Numbered from the stretch's first letter, positions 1 through 10,026 are shown. The stretch is 64,000 bases of DNA from Corallococcus macrosporus DSM 14697 (GCF_002305895.1 NZ_CP022203.1:3884501-3948500), one strand, 5' to 3'. The notes: generated from the sequence alone by a model not told the origin. Numbers and translations are program-made.

Positions 1-69
1 GACGCCCAGGGCAGTGGCAAGGGCCTGGGCGAACGCGGCGCGATAATGGGAGTAGACGGATGTGCTCAT
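1..69 (-). CDS. 5' end of a truncated gene, possibly arginyl-tRNA synthetase
   Basis: Reading the minus strand from an ATG at 69 gives 23 codons beginning MSTSVYSHYRAAFAQALA and running off the left edge. The alanine-rich amphipathic start resembles the N-terminal additional domain of some arginyl-tRNA synthetases, but 23 residues cannot prove this. A hairpin at 96-116 separates it from the histidine kinase gene upstream on the same strand, which suggests its own transcription unit. The call of a coding start is fair; the product name is a guess. Confidence 0.45.
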   Translation of the reverse strand, partial: MSTSVYSHYRAAFAQALATALGV

Positions 70-95
70 GGGACCGCGCGGATACTAGACAAACC

Positions 96-116
96 GAGGT
101 GGCTTCCGGCCACCTC
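96..116 (-). terminator. Intrinsic-terminator-like hairpin after the hybrid histidine kinase gene
   Basis: An 8-bp perfect inverted repeat, GAGGTGGC (96-103) and GCCACCTC (109-116), flanks a 5-nt loop. Read on the minus strand it lies about 30 nt beyond the histidine kinase stop at 145 and is followed by GGTTTGTC, a short T-rich tract. It probably ends the dnaJ-HEAT-kinase transcript before the gene starting at 69. Confidence 0.5.
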
Positions 117-144
117 TTGTTCGCGCCCATGGCGAATCCCCCAC

Positions 145-1845
145 TCAAGGCACGGCGGGGGCTCGTCGGCTGGGCCGGACCACCGCGGAGACGGTGTCCA
201 GCAGCTTGGGCAGGTTGAGAGGCTTTTCGAAGAACCCGTCGATGCGCTCCAGCCCCTGTCCCGAGGTGAGGGACGCCACCTCGGTGGCTCCGGAGATGAT
301 GTACACGACGATGTCCGCCAGCGACTCGTTGCCGCGGATGAAGCGGAGCACCGACTGCCCGTCCTCCTCGCTCAGCCGCAGGTCGAGCAGGACCATGGCC
401 GGCCGGATGTGGGAGAGGATGGAGCGCGCCTCCGAGGCGCCCGAGGTGGCCATCACCCGGTAGCCCTCCTGCTCCAGCACCTGTTGGAGCACCTCGCGGC
501 AGTCGGCGTCGTCCTCCACCAGCAGGATGCCGCCGGACTTGGGCGCCGCCTGGGCCATTTCCGGCGCGCTGACGGCGCCGGCGAACATGGGGAGCACCAT
601 CTGGAAGGTGCTGCCCTCGCCCAGGACGCTGGCGCTCTCCATGCGCCCGCCGTGCAGGGCGACAATCTTCCCCACCAGCGGCAGGCCCAGGCCCGCGCCC
701 GGCGGACGGGGCATGCCCGGCGTCGCGCGGTAGAAGGCGTCGAAGACGTGCTCCAGGGCCTCGCTGGACATGCCCGGGCCGCTGTCCTGGACGGTCAGCA
801 TCGCCAGTCCGTCCTCGGCGGAGACGCGCACCTCGACGGTGTCGTCCGCCTCGCTGTGGTGGATGCCGTTCTCCACGAGGTTGTGGATGGCCTCCGCGAT
901 GCGCTCGCGGTCGCCCCGGACGAAGACCTCGGGGCAGGGGGGAATCATCACGCGCACCTTGCAGTGCTCCGCGAGCGCCCCCAGCGTGCGCACCACCTCC
1001 TCCGCCACGGCCTTGAGTCCGAAGGGGCGCTGGTTGAGCTGCATCTTCCCGGACTGGAGCCGGGACATGAGCAGCAAATCGTTCACCATGCGCAGCATCC
1101 GGTCCGAGTTCCGGTCGCAGATCTGCACCGCGCGGCGCTGGGCATCCGTGAGGGGCCCCAGCTTCTCGCGCCCCAACATCGCCAGGTAGGACTTGATGGT
1201 GGTGAGCGGGTTCTTCAAGTCGTGCGAGACGTTGCCCAGCAGCTCCTCGCGGTTCTGCTCCAGGCTCTTGAGCCCCGCGATGGCCGTCTGCAGGTCCTTG
1301 TTGCGGCGGGCGCTGTCGTCGCGCAGGCGCGCCACCTCGTAGGCGGCGGTGAGCTGCGCGGCCAGCGACTCCAGCAGCGTCTCGGAGGGCTCGCGCCGGG
1401 CGCCCAGCACCACCAGGACACCGCCGACACCCTGCGAGCCCTCGAGCGGGACGGCCAGGGTGTCCCCGTCGCGCAGCAGGGCCTTCTGGGAGAACGCCTT
1501 GCCCACCACGCCCTCCCCAGGGACGGCGGCGGTGACGCGGTCGTCGTAGCGGCCGCGCACGTGCTCGACGTGGAGCTGCTTCCGGGAGGGGAAGTAGCGC
1601 GCCACGTAGCAGACCTTCGGCTTGAGGAGCGTGTGGATCGTCTGAAGGTGTGAGCGGAGCGCCTCGGTGGGCCCCGCGTTGTCCGTCAGGTGCCGCGCCA
1701 TCTCCAGCAAGGCGCGGTGCGCGGTATCCGCATCCACCGGGGGGAGGGGCTTCGTGGCCCGCTTCGGAGTCTTCTTGGCGGCCGCCTTCGCGACCGGACG
1801 CAGCGGTACGACTTCCGCCAGCGTCCCCTTCTTCTTTGAGCGCAC
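145..1845 (-). CDS. Hybrid histidine kinase: GAF, HisKA, HATPase and C-terminal receiver
   Basis: Cytoplasmic two-component hybrid kinase of 566 residues with no membrane segment. After a basic, Ala/Lys-rich N-terminus comes a GAF-like domain (about 45-175), a short coiled coil, a dimerisation domain with the phospho-acceptor His208 in NVSHDLKNPL, and a catalytic domain with N box (HNLVENGIHH), G1 (DSGPGM) and G2 (GAGLGL). A receiver domain follows (about 438-555) with acidic pocket EDD, phospho-acceptor Asp488 in LLDLR, and the ISG and EKP motifs. The likely route is His208 to Asp488 and then to an unlinked partner. The start is GTG at 1845 with AGGA about 8 nt upstream. It lies downstream of dnaJ and a HEAT protein on the same strand; the input signal is unknown. 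Confidence 0.93.
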   Translation of the reverse strand: MRSKKKGTLAEVVPLRPVAKAAAKKTPKRATKPLPPVDADTAHRALLEMARHLTDNAGPTEALRSHLQTIHTLLKPKVCYVARYFPSRKQLHVEHVRGRYDDRVTAAVPGEGVVGKAFSQKALLRDGDTLAVPLEGSQGVGGVLVVLGARREPSETLLESLAAQLTAAYEVARLRDDSARRNKDLQTAIAGLKSLEQNREELLGNVSHDLKNPLTTIKSYLAMLGREKLGPLTDAQRRAVQICDRNSDRMLRMVNDLLLMSRLQSGKMQLNQRPFGLKAVAEEVVRTLGALAEHCKVRVMIPPCPEVFVRGDRERIAEAIHNLVENGIHHSEADDTVEVRVSAEDGLAMLTVQDSGPGMSSEALEHVFDAFYRATPGMPRPPGAGLGLPLVGKIVALHGGRMESASVLGEGSTFQMVLPMFAGAVSAPEMAQAAPKSGGILLVEDDADCREVLQQVLEQEGYRVMATSGASEARSILSHIRPAMVLLDLRLSEEDGQSVLRFIRGNESLADIVVYIISGATEVASLTSGQGLERIDGFFEKPLNLPKLLDTVSAVVRPSRRAPAVP

Positions 1846-1946
1846 GGGGTGAATCCTCGCTCAAGTTCCGCGCGCATGTGAACGGCCTGTGCCCTCCGGG
1901 GCCTTCCGGAGGACAGTGTTCGTGTCGGCTGGCCGACAGCCGGGGC

Positions 1947-2678
1947 TCAGGCCCGGCGCTGGATGCGCTGGTCGTTGCCCAGGGCGTAGGGCTCCACCAG
2001 CAGGGGCTGCACCTTCTCCTGGTAGCCCTCCACGGAGAAGCCCCCTTCGGCCAGGGCGCCGAGCGCGGACGTCTGCACCCGGCGGGCCGTCTCATCCGCG
2101 GTGAGCAGCTTCAGCATGGGCTCGCGCGCCGGCTCGTACTTGAAGGTGCCCAGCGCCTTGAGCGCGGCGATCTTCACGTCGTCCGACATGTCCTCCAGGA
2201 AGGGCACCACCACGGGGGGGATGCGAGCGTCCTGGCTGCCGGCCACGTGGTGCAGCAGCACCACCTTCTTCTCCGGGTTGCGCGTGTAGTGCGCGGACAG
2301 GTGCTGGAGCGCGCTCACGCAGGCGCTGATGACCTCCTCCTCGGAGGTCAGCTCACCGAGCAGCCGCAGGGCCCAGGAAGCGGCCTGCTCGCTGGTGCGC
2401 AGGAACTCCAGGATGGGCGGCACGGCGACGTCCTTGCCGAAGCTCTTCACCAGCTCGAACGTGTGCTCCTTCTCATCCGCGTCCGTGGTGAGCGGGTCCA
2501 CGGTGATGGTGAAGCGGCTGAGCAGCACGGACACGGCCTCGGGGTACTTCATCTCCCCGAGCTGCTGGATGGCCTTCTGCCGGGTCGCCGGGTCTCCGTA
2601 CTTCTGGACGACCTTGGGCTTGAGCTTGAGGGCTTTCTCGGGGCCCGAGCCGCCCGTGAAGATGTCTAAGAGGCCCAT
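1947..2678 (-). CDS. HEAT-repeat protein
   Basis: A 243-residue soluble, helix-rich protein without signal peptide. Repeated helical pairs such as 'DVKIAALKALGTFK' and 'TARRVQTSALGALAEGG' identify HEAT/armadillo-type repeats across most of its length. Such proteins are scaffolds for protein-protein contacts and no enzymatic motif is visible. It sits between dnaJ (91 bp upstream) and the hybrid kinase (about 100 bp downstream), all on the minus strand, so co-transcription is plausible. Function is unknown; a link to the kinase or the chaperone is only suggested by position. Confidence 0.8.
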   Translation of the reverse strand: MGLLDIFTGGSGPEKALKLKPKVVQKYGDPATRQKAIQQLGEMKYPEAVSVLLSRFTITVDPLTTDADEKEHTFELVKSFGKDVAVPPILEFLRTSEQAASWALRLLGELTSEEEVISACVSALQHLSAHYTRNPEKKVVLLHHVAGSQDARIPPVVVPFLEDMSDDVKIAALKALGTFKYEPAREPMLKLLTADETARRVQTSALGALAEGGFSVEGYQEKVQPLLVEPYALGNDQRIQRRA

Positions 2679-2769
2679 GTGCGCGTGTGCTCCGTATGGT
2701 TCGGCGGCGTGATGAGGTGGGGCGCCGTCCGTCTATGACGGTGCGGCGCTCAGGACAAGAGGCAAGAGG

Positions 2770-3939
2770 CTAGAGCGTCAGCTCGCGACGGACGTCGCCC
2801 TGGTAGGCCCGGGCGAGCGCCTCGGCCGCGGCTTTCGCCTCGGCGGTGGTCTGCTCGGGCACCTTGACCTGGAGGTGGAGGTACAGGTCGCCCTGCGTCC
2901 CGCCCTTGAGCGAGGGAACGCCGCGTCCCTTCAGCCGCATGCGCCGGCCCGACTGGGAATGGGGGAGCACCTTCACGGTGACTTCGCCCTGGAAGGTGGG
3001 GACGCGCACGTCGGCCCCCAGCAGGGCCTCGGAGACCGTCACCGGCAGGTCCAGGTGCAGGTCGTCACCCTCACGCCGCACCAGGGGGTGCTCGGCCACC
3101 TCGGTCTCGATGTACAGGTCGCCCGGAGGGCCTCCCCGAGTCCCGGCCGCGCCCTGCCCGGAGAGGCGCACCTTCGAGCCGGTCTGCACGCCCGCGGGGA
3201 TCTTCACCGTCAGCCGGGCCTGCTCCTCCTTCACGCCCGAGCCGCCGCATTGGGGGCAGGGGGGGGTCGCCTTGCCGGAGCCGTGGCAGTTGGGGCACGC
3301 GCCGCCGCTGCCGAACAGGCTGCCCGAGCGGCGGGCCCGGCCCGTGCCGTTGCAGACGCTGCAGGTGGACACCGGGCCCGAGGTGCCCCGGCCGCTGCAG
3401 GTGGAGCACCGGCCCGGGCGGCTGAAGGCCAGGGGGCGTTCGATGCCGGAGACGGCCTCGGCCAGGCTGAGCTGGACGCGGACCGTCAGGTCCTCTCCGC
3501 GCTCGGGCCCGGCGTTGCGGCCCCGCCGGCCGAACATCTCGCCAATGTCGAAGCCCCCCGGAGCGCCCGCGCCGCCGCCACGGCCTCCGAACAGGTCGCC
3601 GAAGAGGTCACCCAGGTCGAAGCCCTCGGCGCCATAGGGAATGCCCCCGGCGCCGGCGCTCCCGGCGGACGCTTTGTAGGCCCGATAGGCCTCCGCCTTC
3701 TTCTCGTCGAAGCCAATCTTCTCCGCGTCGGGACCGAACTCGTCGTAGAGCTTGCGCTTCCGGGCATCCGACAGCACCTCGAAGGCCGCGCTGAGCTGCT
3801 TGAACTTCTCCTCGGCGGCCTTGTTGCCCGGGTTGACGTCCGGGTGGTACTTGCGTGCCAGCTTCCGGTACGCCTTCTTGACGTCCTCCGCTGAGGCCGA
3901 CCTGTCGACGCCGAGGATCTGGTAGTAGTCGTCCGCCAT
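2770..3939 (-). CDS. dnaJ: Chaperone protein DnaJ (Hsp40)
   Basis: Type I J-protein of 389 residues, the co-chaperone that stimulates DnaK ATPase and binds unfolded clients. It has the J domain with HPD at residues 32-34, a Gly/Phe-rich region ([10 protein letters not shown]), four zinc-binding CxxCxGxG-type modules ([32 protein letters not shown]) and two beta-barrel C-terminal domains. The frame stays open to 4059, but the ATG at 3939 gives the canonical start [12 protein letters not shown] and is preferred. No dnaK or grpE is adjacent. It diverges from the SurA-like gene across about 110 bp. Confidence 0.95.
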   Translation of the reverse strand: MADDYYQILGVDRSASAEDVKKAYRKLARKYHPDVNPGNKAAEEKFKQLSAAFEVLSDARKRKLYDEFGPDAEKIGFDEKKAEAYRAYKASAGSAGAGGIPYGAEGFDLGDLFGDLFGGRGGGAGAPGGFDIGEMFGRRGRNAGPERGEDLTVRVQLSLAEAVSGIERPLAFSRPGRCSTCSGRGTSGPVSTCSVCNGTGRARRSGSLFGSGGACPNCHGSGKATPPCPQCGGSGVKEEQARLTVKIPAGVQTGSKVRLSGQGAAGTRGGPPGDLYIETEVAEHPLVRREGDDLHLDLPVTVSEALLGADVRVPTFQGEVTVKVLPHSQSGRRMRLKGRGVPSLKGGTQGDLYLHLQVKVPEQTTAEAKAAAEALARAYQGDVRRELTL

Positions 3940-4023
3940 TTGTTCCCGCTCGTGGTGTACCCGAATCAACGTAACCAGCCGGTAGGCACGCGCCAGCAAG
4001 GACTGTCCGGACCGTGCGAGATG

Positions 4024-4029
4024 TATAAA
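4024..4029 (+). promoter_or_regulatory. Candidate -10 element for the SurA-like/rimI unit
   Basis: TATAAA at 4024-4029, preceded by TG, lies in the 110-bp divergent spacer between dnaJ and the SurA-like gene. No convincing -35 is present at 16-18 bp. If used, transcription would start very close to the ATG at 4053, giving a short leader. Weak evidence. Confidence 0.3.
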
Positions 4030-4052
4030 GTCGCCGGAGGATGAGGGAGCCC

Positions 4053-4751
4053 ATGTCACCGCCTCGCTGGCTCGGCGCGGATACCCTGTGGCTTGCGGGC
4101 TGGCTCTCGCTGGCGCCCGCCCTGGGGCACGCGGCCGCCCCGCCGTCCGGCGCCGAGGGCCGGGTCGCGGACCGGGTGGTGGCCATCATCGAGGGCCAGG
4201 TGCTCACCCTGAGCGAGCTGCGCTTCGAGGCCCGCGTCGCGCTCGTCCAGCGAGGCGGCGTGCAGGCGCTGGAGCTTCCGCTTGACGAGGACACGCTCCG
4301 GGGCGCGCTGGAGCTCATCATCAACCAGCGGGTCCAGGTCCTCAACGCGGACCGGCTTCAGGCCTTCCCAGCCGAGCCCGCCGAGGTCCAGGCGCGCCTG
4401 GCCGCGTTCCAGGCCATCCTGGGCGGGGAGACGGCGCTGAAGCGGTTCCTGACCCGCCACGACGTGGACGCCCAGGACCTTCAGCGGGTGCTGGCCCGGG
4501 GCCTGAGGGCCGAGCGCATCCTCGACAGCCGCATCAGGCTGCGGGCGCAGGTGGGGGAGACGGAGGTCCGCCGCTACTACGAGCAGCACGCGGACGAGTA
4601 CCCGGAGGGCTACGAGGCGGCGCGCTCGGCCATCCGGGAGAAGCTGGTTCGGGAGCGCTACGGCGCGCTGGCGGCGGAGGAGCTGGCGCAGGTCCGGGCG
4701 TCGGCCCAGGTGCGCCGCGTGGCGCCCTTTGCCCGGGAGGCAAGTCGATGA
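4053..4751 (+). CDS. Secreted SurA-N-domain protein lacking a peptidyl-prolyl isomerase domain
   Basis: About 232 residues from ATG 4053; an in-frame ATG at 4041 is possible, but GGAGG abuts it directly. The N-terminus is a plausible signal peptide (hydrophobic stretch [13 protein letters not shown], then GHAAA), pointing to the periplasm. The rest matches the SurA/PpiD-type N-terminal chaperone fold: [16 protein letters not shown], a long helical region, and a terminal helix. There is no parvulin domain, so it would act as a holdase-like outer-membrane-protein chaperone if SurA-like at all. Its stop overlaps the rimI start (ATGA), so the two are translationally coupled, an unexpected pairing. 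Confidence 0.75.
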   Translation: MSPPRWLGADTLWLAGWLSLAPALGHAAAPPSGAEGRVADRVVAIIEGQVLTLSELRFEARVALVQRGGVQALELPLDEDTLRGALELIINQRVQVLNADRLQAFPAEPAEVQARLAAFQAILGGETALKRFLTRHDVDAQDLQRVLARGLRAERILDSRIRLRAQVGETEVRRYYEQHADEYPEGYEAARSAIREKLVRERYGALAAEELAQVRASAQVRRVAPFAREASR

Positions 4752-5242
4752 GGCGGATGCGCGAGGAGCCGGCGCCCGAGGCCCGGCACGGCTACAGCAT
4801 CCGGCAGATGACGGCGGAAGACCTTCCCGCGGTCATGTTGCTGGAGAAGGCGGCGTTCAAGAACCCCTGGTCCCAGGACCTGCTCAAGCGCGAGCTGCAG
4901 CACGAATGGTCCACCATCCTCCTCGTGGAGGAGGAGCGGGAGGGGCAGGGGCCCGAGCTCCTGGGCCTGGCCATCTTCTGGATCGTCCATGACGAGGTCC
5001 ACGTGCTGAACGTGGCCACCGCGCCCCAGCACCGGCGGCGGGGCGTGGCGCGCGCGGTGATGGATGAGGTCCTGGCCCGGGGGCGCGCCAGACGCTGCAC
5101 CCTGGCCACCCTGGAGGTGCGCAAGAGCAACGAGGCGGCGCTCCAGCTCTACCGGGCCTATGGGTTCCGCCCCGTCGGCATCCGGCCGAACTACTACGTG
5201 GACGAGGGCGAGGACGCCGTCGTGATGGTCCTCGACTTCTAA
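4748..5242 (+). CDS. rimI: Ribosomal-protein-alanine N-acetyltransferase (RimI-type GNAT)
   Basis: GNAT acetyltransferase of 164 residues; RimI enzymes acetylate the N-terminal alanine of ribosomal protein S18 using acetyl-CoA. Visible features are the acetyl-CoA pyrophosphate-binding loop QHRRRGVARAVMDEV, the beta-strand VHVLNVATAP before it, and the typical C-terminal motif NEAALQLYRAYGFRPVGIRPNYY. It begins inside the stop of the SurA-like gene and lies just upstream of the ribosomal supercluster, which fits a ribosome-modifying role. A different protein N-acetyltransferase of the same family cannot be excluded. Confidence 0.88.
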   Translation: MRRMREEPAPEARHGYSIRQMTAEDLPAVMLLEKAAFKNPWSQDLLKRELQHEWSTILLVEEEREGQGPELLGLAIFWIVHDEVHVLNVATAPQHRRRGVARAVMDEVLARGRARRCTLATLEVRKSNEAALQLYRAYGFRPVGIRPNYYVDEGEDAVVMVLDF

Positions 5243-5354
5243 CCGCACGCGGAGTAGAGGACCGCCCCGTCGTAGACCCGCCGTGCGCGGAAGCGCCGAG
5301 GCGGGGAATGGGACCTGGGGCCCTGGCCGGTTGTAGGCAAGGGGCAGGCCGTGC

Positions 5355-5382
5355 TTGACACGGATAGGCCCCTTCCTATACT
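5355..5382 (+). promoter_or_regulatory. Near-consensus sigma-70 promoter of the str operon (rpsL)
   Basis: TTGACA (5355-5360) and TATACT (5377-5382) are separated by 16 bp. This is the best sigma-70-type match seen in the window. It lies about 80 bp upstream of the rpsL GTG, giving an expected leader of roughly 75 nt. A strong vegetative promoter is what a ribosomal supercluster needs. Confidence 0.8.
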
Positions 5383-5463
5383 CGCGCGCCTTTCCGTTGT
5401 CTTGTAGGTAGATATGCGCCGCCTGGTGTCTCTGGCGGCGACGAACCCGAAGAAGAGGTATCA

Positions 5464-5835
5464 GTGCCGACCATTAGCCAGCTGGTCCGCAAGGGCCGCG
5501 AGAAGCTCGTCGTCAAGGGCAAGAGCCCCGCGCTCAAGGAGTCCCCTCAGAAGCGTGGCGTCTGCACGCGCGTGTACACCACGACCCCGAAGAAGCCGAA
5601 CTCGGCCCTCCGCAAGGTGGCCCGTGTGCGTCTGACGAACGGGATCGAGGTCACGTCCTACATCCCCGGCGTGGGTCACAACCTCCAGGAGCACTCGGTG
5701 GTGATGATCCGCGGTGGCCGTGTGAAGGACCTCCCGGGCGTCCGCTACCACATCGTCCGTGGAACGCTGGACTCCGTGGGTGTCGCGGGCCGCAAGCAGA
5801 GCCGCTCCAAGTACGGCGCGAAGCGTCCGAGCTGA
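5464..5835 (+). CDS. rpsL: 30S ribosomal protein S12
   Basis: 123 residues, the usual length, starting at GTG 5464. S12 sits at the decoding centre and controls fidelity. The streptomycin-relevant positions are wild type: Lys43 in TTPKKPNSA and Lys88 in [13 protein letters not shown]; Asp89, the usual methylthiolation site, is present. First gene of the str operon behind the promoter at 5355-5382, followed by rpsG after 150 bp. Confidence 0.98.
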   Translation: MPTISQLVRKGREKLVVKGKSPALKESPQKRGVCTRVYTTTPKKPNSALRKVARVRLTNGIEVTSYIPGVGHNLQEHSVVMIRGGRVKDLPGVRYHIVRGTLDSVGVAGRKQSRSKYGAKRPS

Positions 5836-5985
5836 ACGCTCGTCACGCGGATCACCTTCTGTAGCGCAGAGTTCGGACGCATCGCCCCGCACCCTGGGGA
5901 GCGTCCTTGGGAAGTTCCTCCTGCAGTTTTTGAAGCCCCGTGCATTCCTCCCGATGGGAGTGGGGCGTAAGGGAAGAGAGAAGAG

Positions 5986-6456
5986 ATGCCTCGCCGTCGC
6001 GTAGTCGCCAAGCGCAAGATTCTCCCGGATCCGAAGTTCCAGGACCGGCTCGTCACCAAGTTCGTCAACGACCTGATGCGGAAGGGCAAGAAGTCCATCG
6101 CGGAAGGCGTTTGCTACGGTGCCTTCGCCCTCATCGAGGAGCGCGCGAAGGAAGACCCCCTCAAGACCTTCAAGAAGGCCCTCGACAACGTCAAGCCGGT
6201 GCTCGAGGTCAAGAGCCGCCGCGTCGGCGGCGCCACCTACCAGGTGCCCGTCGAGGTCCGTCAGGACCGCCGCGTGGCGCTCGGCATGCGTTGGATCATC
6301 ACCTACTCCAAGGCGCGTGGTGAGAAGACCATGCAGGAGAAGCTGGCCGGTGAGATCATGGACGCCGCCAACAACCGCGGCAACGCGGTGAAGAAGCGTG
6401 AAGACACGCACAAGATGGCGGAGGCCAACAAGGCCTTCGCTCACTACCGCTGGTAG
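5986..6456 (+). CDS. rpsG: 30S ribosomal protein S7
   Basis: 156 residues, standard length, beginning [19 protein letters not shown]7 nucleates assembly of the 30S head by binding the 3' major domain of 16S rRNA; in enterobacteria it also represses str mRNA translation. Conserved blocks [15 protein letters not shown] and [15 protein letters not shown] are intact. The AGAGAAGAG tract before the ATG serves as the ribosome binding site. A strong terminator-like hairpin follows 21 nt after the stop. Confidence 0.98.
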   Translation: MPRRRVVAKRKILPDPKFQDRLVTKFVNDLMRKGKKSIAEGVCYGAFALIEERAKEDPLKTFKKALDNVKPVLEVKSRRVGGATYQVPVEVRQDRRVALGMRWIITYSKARGEKTMQEKLAGEIMDAANNRGNAVKKREDTHKMAEANKAFAHYRW

Positions 6457-6477
6457 GCCCCCAAGGCTTCGCGGTCG

Positions 6478-6515
6478 CCGCCCGGATGCAGAGGATGCAT
6501 CCGGGCGGTTTTGTT
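6478..6515 (+). terminator. Strong intrinsic terminator between rpsG and fusA
   Basis: A perfect 13-bp stem, CCGCCCGGATGCA (6478-6490) with TGCATCCGGGCGG (6496-6508), closes on a 5-nt loop and is followed at once by TTTTGTT. This is the clearest textbook Rho-independent terminator in the window. It splits the str operon after rpsG, so fusA must be reached by read-through or by its own promoter in the remaining 85 bp. Confidence 0.85.
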
Positions 6516-6600
6516 AGATGGAGCAGGTTCTCTGAAATCGTCCGGCCGGCAGGTGTCGAGGCTTCGAGCCCGCCCTTCCTTCCTGGAGAGGTATTGAGTC

Positions 6601-8676
6601 ATGGCCCGTGAGTACCCCCTCGAGCGCTACCGCAACATCGGCATCATGGCGCACATCGATGCCGGCAAGACGACGACGACGGAGCGCATCCTCTTCTACA
6701 CCGGCGCCATCCACCGGATGGGCGAGGTGCATGAAGGCAACACCACCACCGACTGGATGGTCCAGGAGCGCGAGCGCGGCATCACCATCACGTCCGCCGC
6801 CATCTCCGCCTTCTGGGCGCGGCGCGATCAGCGCTACCGCGTCAACATCATCGACACGCCGGGGCACGTGGACTTCACCATCGAGGTGGAGCGCAGCCTG
6901 CGCGTGCTGGACGGTGCCATCGCCGTGTTCGACGCGGTGAACGGCGTGGAGCCCCAGTCCGAGACGGTCTGGCGCCAGGCGGACAAGTACAAGGTCCCCC
7001 GCATCTGCTTCATCAACAAGATGGACCGCGTGGGCGCCGACTTCGAGATGTCCGTGGGCACCATCCGCGAGAAGCTGGGCGCGCGTGCGGTCCGCATGCA
7101 GTTGCCGCTGGGGGCGGAGGACAAGCACCGCGGCGTCATCGACCTGTTGAAGATGAAGGCCCTGGTGTTCCAGGACTCGGAGCAGGGGAGCCGCTACGAA
7201 GAGGCGGACATCCCGGAGGAGTACCAGGAGGCCGCCGCCGCGGCGCGCGGCGAGCTGCTCGAGGCCGCGGCCGAGCAGGACGACGCGCTCACCGAGAAGT
7301 TCCTCGAGGGCGTGGAGCTGACCGAGGACGAGGTCCGGGGCGCCATCCGCAAGGGGTGCGTGGGCCTGAAGCTGTTCCCGGTGTTCTGCGGTTCGGCCTT
7401 CCGCCACAAGGGCGTGCAGCCGCTGCTGGACGCGGTGGTGGACTACCTGCCCAGCCCGCTGGAGGTGCCGCCCATCCACGGCAAGACGCCCAACGGCGAG
7501 GACGCCGTGCGCGAGACGCGGGACGACGCGCCCTTCAGCGCCCTGGCGTTCAAGATCATGAACGACCCGGCGTTCCAGTCCCAGACGCTGACCTTCCTCC
7601 GCGTGTACTCCGGCAAGCTGGAGGCGGGCACGGCGGTGTGGAACTCGGTGAAGGGCAAGCGCGAGCGCGTCAGCCGCCTGGTGCAGATGCGCGCGGACAA
7701 GAAGGACGAAATCACCGAGTGCTACGCCGGTGACATCTGCGCGGTGGTGGGCCTGAAGCTGGCCGGCACCGGCGACACGCTCTGCGACGACAAGCAGCCC
7801 ATCATCCTGGAGCGGATGGAGTTCCCCGAGCCCGTCATCGACATCGCCATCGAGCCGAAGTCGACGGCGGACCAGGACAAGATCCTCCAGTCGCTGCAGC
7901 GGCTGGCCATGGAAGACCCGTCCTTCCGCGTGAAGACGAACGAGGAGACGGGGCAGACGCTCATCGCCGGCATGGGCGAGCTCCACCTGGAGATCATCGT
8001 CGACCGCCTCCTGCGCGAGTTCAAGGTCGACGCGAACATCGGCAAGCCGCAGGTGGCCTACCGCGAGACGGTCTCCACGCAGGTGGAGATGGAAGGGAAG
8101 TACATCCGCCAGACGGGGGGCCGCGGCCAGTACGGCCACATCTGGCTGCGCGTGGCCCCCAATGAGCCGGGGCAGGGCTTCTCCTTCGAGAACAAGGTCA
8201 CCGGCGGCGCGGTGTCCAAGGAGTTCGTGGACGCGGTGAAGTCCGGCTGCGCCGAGGCCATGCAGAACGGCCCGGTGGCGGGCTACCCCATGGTGGACGT
8301 GAAGGTGGAGGCCTTCGATGGCTCCATGCACGACGTGGACTCCAGCGAGATGGCGTTCAAGATTGCCGGCTCGCTGGCGTTCAAGGACGCCGTGCGCACG
8401 GCCGCGCCGGTGCTCCTGGAGCCCATCATGAACTGCGAAATCGTCACGCCCGACGACTTCATGGGGGATGTGATTGGCGACCTGAACGGGCGGCGCGGGA
8501 AGGTGCTGGGGATGACGCCCCGGCCTGGCCGGGTGCAGGCCATCCAGGCGCAGGTGCCCCTGGCGGCCATGTTCGGCTACTCGACCGACCTGCGCAGCCG
8601 CAGCCAGGGAAGGGCGACGTACACCATGCAGTTCAGTCACTACGCGCCCGCGCCCAAGTCGGCGCTCAACCGCTGA
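6601..8676 (+). CDS. fusA: Translation elongation factor G
   Basis: 691 residues. EF-G is the GTPase that drives translocation and, with RRF, ribosome recycling. G1 is [10 protein letters not shown], switch II is DTPGHVDF, and G4 is NKMD; domains II to V follow, including the domain IV segment [14 protein letters not shown]. Start at ATG 6601 with GAGAGG upstream. Located behind a terminator-like hairpin and 144 bp before tuf, so its expression may be partly independent of rpsL-rpsG. Confidence 0.97.
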   Translation: MAREYPLERYRNIGIMAHIDAGKTTTTERILFYTGAIHRMGEVHEGNTTTDWMVQERERGITITSAAISAFWARRDQRYRVNIIDTPGHVDFTIEVERSLRVLDGAIAVFDAVNGVEPQSETVWRQADKYKVPRICFINKMDRVGADFEMSVGTIREKLGARAVRMQLPLGAEDKHRGVIDLLKMKALVFQDSEQGSRYEEADIPEEYQEAAAAARGELLEAAAEQDDALTEKFLEGVELTEDEVRGAIRKGCVGLKLFPVFCGSAFRHKGVQPLLDAVVDYLPSPLEVPPIHGKTPNGEDAVRETRDDAPFSALAFKIMNDPAFQSQTLTFLRVYSGKLEAGTAVWNSVKGKRERVSRLVQMRADKKDEITECYAGDICAVVGLKLAGTGDTLCDDKQPIILERMEFPEPVIDIAIEPKSTADQDKILQSLQRLAMEDPSFRVKTNEETGQTLIAGMGELHLEIIVDRLLREFKVDANIGKPQVAYRETVSTQVEMEGKYIRQTGGRGQYGHIWLRVAPNEPGQGFSFENKVTGGAVSKEFVDAVKSGCAEAMQNGPVAGYPMVDVKVEAFDGSMHDVDSSEMAFKIAGSLAFKDAVRTAAPVLLEPIMNCEIVTPDDFMGDVIGDLNGRRGKVLGMTPRPGRVQAIQAQVPLAAMFGYSTDLRSRSQGRATYTMQFSHYAPAPKSALNR

Positions 8677-8820
8677 GTGGCTGGAGCCCGGCCGCGGACC
8701 GGTCGGGCGATTTCAGTTGACGTTGTGGCGGGTTTGGAGCAGGACGCAGCACCTTCGCAGTTGTTTTCCGCGAGTCGACTCGTGCCGGGCTTCGAACCGG
8801 CAACCCCGTGAGGAGAGGCC

Positions 8821-10011
8821 ATGGCCAAGGAGAAGTTCGAGCGTAACAAGCCCCACGTGAACATCGGCACGATCGGACACGTGGACCACGGCAAGACGTC
8901 GCTGACCGCCGCCATCACCAAGGTGCTGGCGAAGACGGGCGGCGCCACGTTCCTGGCGTACGACATGATTGACAAGGCGCCGGAGGAGCGTGAGCGCGGC
9001 ATCACGATCTCCACCGCGCACGTGGAGTACCAGACGACGAACCGGCACTACGCCCACGTCGACTGCCCGGGCCACGCCGACTACGTGAAGAACATGATTA
9101 CGGGCGCGGCGCAGATGGACGGCGCCATCCTGGTGGTGTCGGCGGCGGACGGCCCGATGCCCCAGACGCGCGAGCACATCCTGCTGGCGCGCCAGGTCGG
9201 CGTTCCGTACATCGTCGTCTTCCTGAACAAGGTGGACATGCTGGATGACCCCGAGCTGCGCGAGCTCGTGGAGATGGAAGTCCGGGACCTGCTCAAGAAG
9301 TACGAGTTCCCTGGCGACGACATCCCCATCATCCCGGGCTCGGCGCTCAAGGCGCTGGAGGGTGACACCAGCGACATCGGCGAGCCGGCCATCCTGAAGC
9401 TGATGGAGGCGGTGGACAGCTACATCCCGACGCCGCAGCGCGCGACGGACAAGCCCTTCCTGATGCCGGTGGAGGACGTGTTCTCCATCTCCGGCCGCGG
9501 GACGGTGGCCACCGGCCGCGTGGAGCGCGGCATCATCAAGGTGGGCGAGGAAGTGGAAGTCGTCGGTCTGCGTCCGACGCAGAAGACGGTCGTCACGGGC
9601 GTGGAGATGTTCCGCAAGCTGCTGGACCAGGGCATGGCGGGCGACAACATCGGCGCGCTGGTGCGCGGCCTGAAGCGCGAGGACATGGAGCGCGGCCAGG
9701 TGCTGGCCAAGCCGGGCAGCATCACCCCGCACACCAAGTTCAAGGCGCAGATTTACGTGCTGTCCAAGGAAGAGGGCGGCCGTCACACCCCGTTCTTCAA
9801 GGGGTACCGTCCGCAGTTCTACTTCCGCACCACGGACGTGACGGGCTCGGTGAAGCTGCCGGACAACGTCGAAATGGTGATGCCGGGCGACAACATCGCC
9901 ATCGAGGTGGAGCTCATCACCCCGGTGGCGATGGAGAAGGAGCTGCGCTTCGCCGTTCGCGAGGGTGGCCGCACGGTGGGCGCCGGCGTCGTGGCGGAAG
10001 TCGTCGAGTAG
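8821..10011 (+). CDS. tuf: Translation elongation factor Tu
   Basis: 396 residues, typical EF-Tu length. It delivers aminoacyl-tRNA to the ribosome as a GTP complex. Motifs seen: [10 protein letters not shown] (G1), DCPGHADY (switch II), NKVDM (G4), SALKALEG (G5), and the C-terminal barrels with [27 protein letters not shown] precedes the ATG at 8821. It is the last gene of the str group; a 200-bp spacer separates it from rpsJ. Only one tuf copy is in the window; no tRNA genes flank it. Confidence 0.98.
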   Translation: MAKEKFERNKPHVNIGTIGHVDHGKTSLTAAITKVLAKTGGATFLAYDMIDKAPEERERGITISTAHVEYQTTNRHYAHVDCPGHADYVKNMITGAAQMDGAILVVSAADGPMPQTREHILLARQVGVPYIVVFLNKVDMLDDPELRELVEMEVRDLLKKYEFPGDDIPIIPGSALKALEGDTSDIGEPAILKLMEAVDSYIPTPQRATDKPFLMPVEDVFSISGRGTVATGRVERGIIKVGEEVEVVGLRPTQKTVVTGVEMFRKLLDQGMAGDNIGALVRGLKREDMERGQVLAKPGSITPHTKFKAQIYVLSKEEGGRHTPFFKGYRPQFYFRTTDVTGSVKLPDNVEMVMPGDNIAIEVELITPVAMEKELRFAVREGGRTVGAGVVAEVVE

Positions 10012-10026
10012 CGTACAGGCCCCCAA

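Noticed and set aside
3939-4059. Upstream in-frame start for DnaJ (40 extra residues)
   Set aside because: The extension has no family counterpart and runs into the divergent promoter region; the ATG at 3939 gives the canonical start.
6514-8640. Long open frame antisense to fusA
   Set aside because: High-GC third-position bias keeps antisense frames open; the translation is His/Arg/Leu-rich low-complexity and fusA is certain.
8716-8745. TTGACG in the fusA-tuf spacer as a tuf promoter
   Set aside because: No acceptable -10 element at 16-18 bp.
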